Source: CAYMJK01 sp043101635
GTDB taxonomy: Bacteria > Planctomycetota > Phycisphaerae > Phycisphaerales > UBA1924
Direction of reading: 5' to 3'
NCBI GenBank assembly: GCA_043101635.1
Contig: JBICIE010000204.1
Span: 1-5,628 of the forward strand
DNA length: 5,628 bases
A program made the translations under genes and the position numbers. This document shows, one piece after another, positions 5,401-5,628 of the stretch; positions within the stretch are counted from its first letter, which is position 1; every line of letters starts with the position of its first letter. The notes under the pieces were generated by a model, which saw only the letters and a list, made by a program, of their open reading frames with translations, was not told where the DNA came from and ran no database searches.

Positions 5401-5628
5401 GGTGGCGGCCTGCACCGCCGGCTCGATTTCCGTCTCATCGGCGCCGGCGGCCACCAGCGTGTCGTACATGGCGCGGGCGGCGCGGTAGGCGTCGTGGGCT
5501 TCGGCCGCCTGCCGGAGCAGTTCCAGGCGCCCGGCGTCGGCGCCGGCGATCGCCTCGATCCGGGCGGCCCGCTCATCGGGGGGCGATCCCATGAGCCGCT
5601 CGAAGCTCGCCGCGTCGAGTTCGGCCGG
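2458..5628 (-). CDS. secDF: Fused protein translocase subunit SecDF, N-terminus missing
   Basis: 1056 codons to a TGA at 2458-2460; numbering here starts at the first visible codon. SecDF works with SecYEG in the inner membrane and uses proton flow to pull secreted proteins outward. The frame is open to the window edge, and the first SecD membrane helix and its LDLQGG-type motif are absent, so the ATG at 5590-5592 is probably internal. Residues 1-177 are Ala/Glu/Arg-rich and look helical. The SecD head follows: LEFR at 189-192, GKPAIGFRMD at 301-310, TAPNINSRI and GDFT at about 339-358. SecD helices 2-6 lie at about 404-549, with GMAVDANVLIYERIREE carrying Asp465, equivalent to the proton-path Asp of SecD. 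SecF begins with a helix at about 582-602, then FLGGT (613-617), a large periplasmic region to about 862, and five helices at about 863-1032, with GYSLNDTIIIMDRIREN (Asp952) and Arg985 in ISRTVITSGTT. Fusion into one chain is known in Bacillus, Thermus and others. Confidence 0.95.
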   Translation of the reverse strand, partial: PAELDAASFERLMGSPPDERAARIEAIAGADAGRLELLRQAAEAHDAYRAARAMYDTLVAAGADETEIEPAVQAATEAGLAYDAAREAALQAVITPEEVREVLQLSRREVEKRDEVTGELVRLPSAFDRAWELLYARAGATGDGVAAEPTPMQQQLLRVREAYETYQANRRTLDDPADLKRLLQGAGVLEFRITVDPDTHPQEAELRRTLRERGPRNARAPDAAWFQINRIEDWVNTAQDLRRVQVNPAEYFRNRAGGYVVEEYNGEYWMLAWDVRGNRLTRFEGDWKLASARQDQDPQSGKPAIGFRMDARGAQLLGELTGEHVGDSMAVLLDDQIYTAPNINSRITSSGIITGDFTEQERRFLIQTLNAGSLQAKLSNQPISENTVGPELGQDNLDAGLQAGVWALIAISVFMVVYYFGYGAVAVVSLAANAVIIMGVMSLNRAAFTLPGIAGVILTFGMAVDANVLIYERIREELRAGADLRSAVRLGYRHALSSIVDGNVTNLIVCVVLAYTGTQEIKGFAITLGIGVIATMFCALVVTRVIFTYLVDLIGVRKLSMLPMALPVIDRVLEPRINWISLRLIFVVISISFVGLGVGMIVSRGDKMLDTEFLGGTQITLSFKDGPDGAPLTMMRQDVQDRVLSLAPDDPGDPLFALSRGTDVLPLNPQADGVTSDEFKIKTLVTDQEALQAALTTAFADVLDTRPPLEFRGSEAQDVRLAPVHPVSSRTLGEAIGRPEYRDDVSEFIGGVAIVLEDLTPAPTVQALRERLEQMRSQPDYSSTLGRRMMIRPLAWADQSAGTVRTAVVLVNDPDVSFFEEPDRWAVEIEQTEWDLLVEALTRQTTLASVDNFSPAIASTFRAQAIVAVVMSFLLITIYIWVRFGSMRYSLAAIVTLLHDVMIAIGLIALAEILYDHSATAAIAQKLGIKPFKIDLNLIAAILTIIGYSLNDTIIIMDRIRENRGKLDYASTEVVNRSINQTISRTVITSGTTLLAVGILYVFGGEGVRSFAYAMLIGIGVGTYSSIAVAAPMVWSRRKDRSVPIEPEEAPAGPTP

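Noticed and set aside
5590..5592. ATG as the true start of secDF
   Set aside because: The frame continues open to the window edge with protein-like sequence, and the first SecD membrane helix is absent downstream of this ATG. No Shine-Dalgarno is visible in the bases before it.

Overview
The window is GC-rich bacterial DNA in which every credible gene lies on the minus strand. Read in the direction of transcription (high to low coordinates) the order is: a fused SecD-SecF protein translocase subunit with its N-terminus outside the window; a small membrane-anchored protein with two LysM domains; about 515 bases without a gene; a complete ADP-glyceromanno-heptose 6-epimerase (HldD); and the first 72 codons of a UDP-glucuronate decarboxylase (UXS) that runs off the left edge. 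The heptose epimerase implies a Gram-negative envelope with heptose-containing lipopolysaccharide. The high GC, the fused SecDF with enlarged periplasmic parts and the style of the intergenic repeats suggest a planctomycete (Phycisphaerae-like), possibly from a metagenome. That placement is inference; no rRNA or other marker is present.

The right half (1781-5628) is an envelope-assembly transcription unit. SecDF uses the proton gradient to help pull proteins through SecYEG. Only 20 bases separate its stop from the LysM start, and those bases hold a strong Shine-Dalgarno sequence, so the two are probably co-transcribed. The left half (1-1265) is a nucleotide-sugar unit: HldD makes the L,D form of ADP-heptose for LPS inner core and UXS makes UDP-xylose for surface glycans. 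Here too the spacing is short (18 bases) with a clear ribosome binding site.

The gene-free stretch 1266-1780 is the most unusual part. It is a mosaic of short repeats: GATCAGG-like heptamers, CACAGATGG nonamers facing each other from the two ends, four perfect hairpins with three-base loops, a GGGCGCC array spaced 10-11 bases, GAGGTCAG repeats, a nine-base-period CCTCTGC array, and a terminator-like hairpin with a T-run that points against the genes. It looks like a non-coding repeat island. I find no persuasive evidence of a new multi-gene system; the best candidates for a second look are this island and the unusual periplasmic regions of SecDF.
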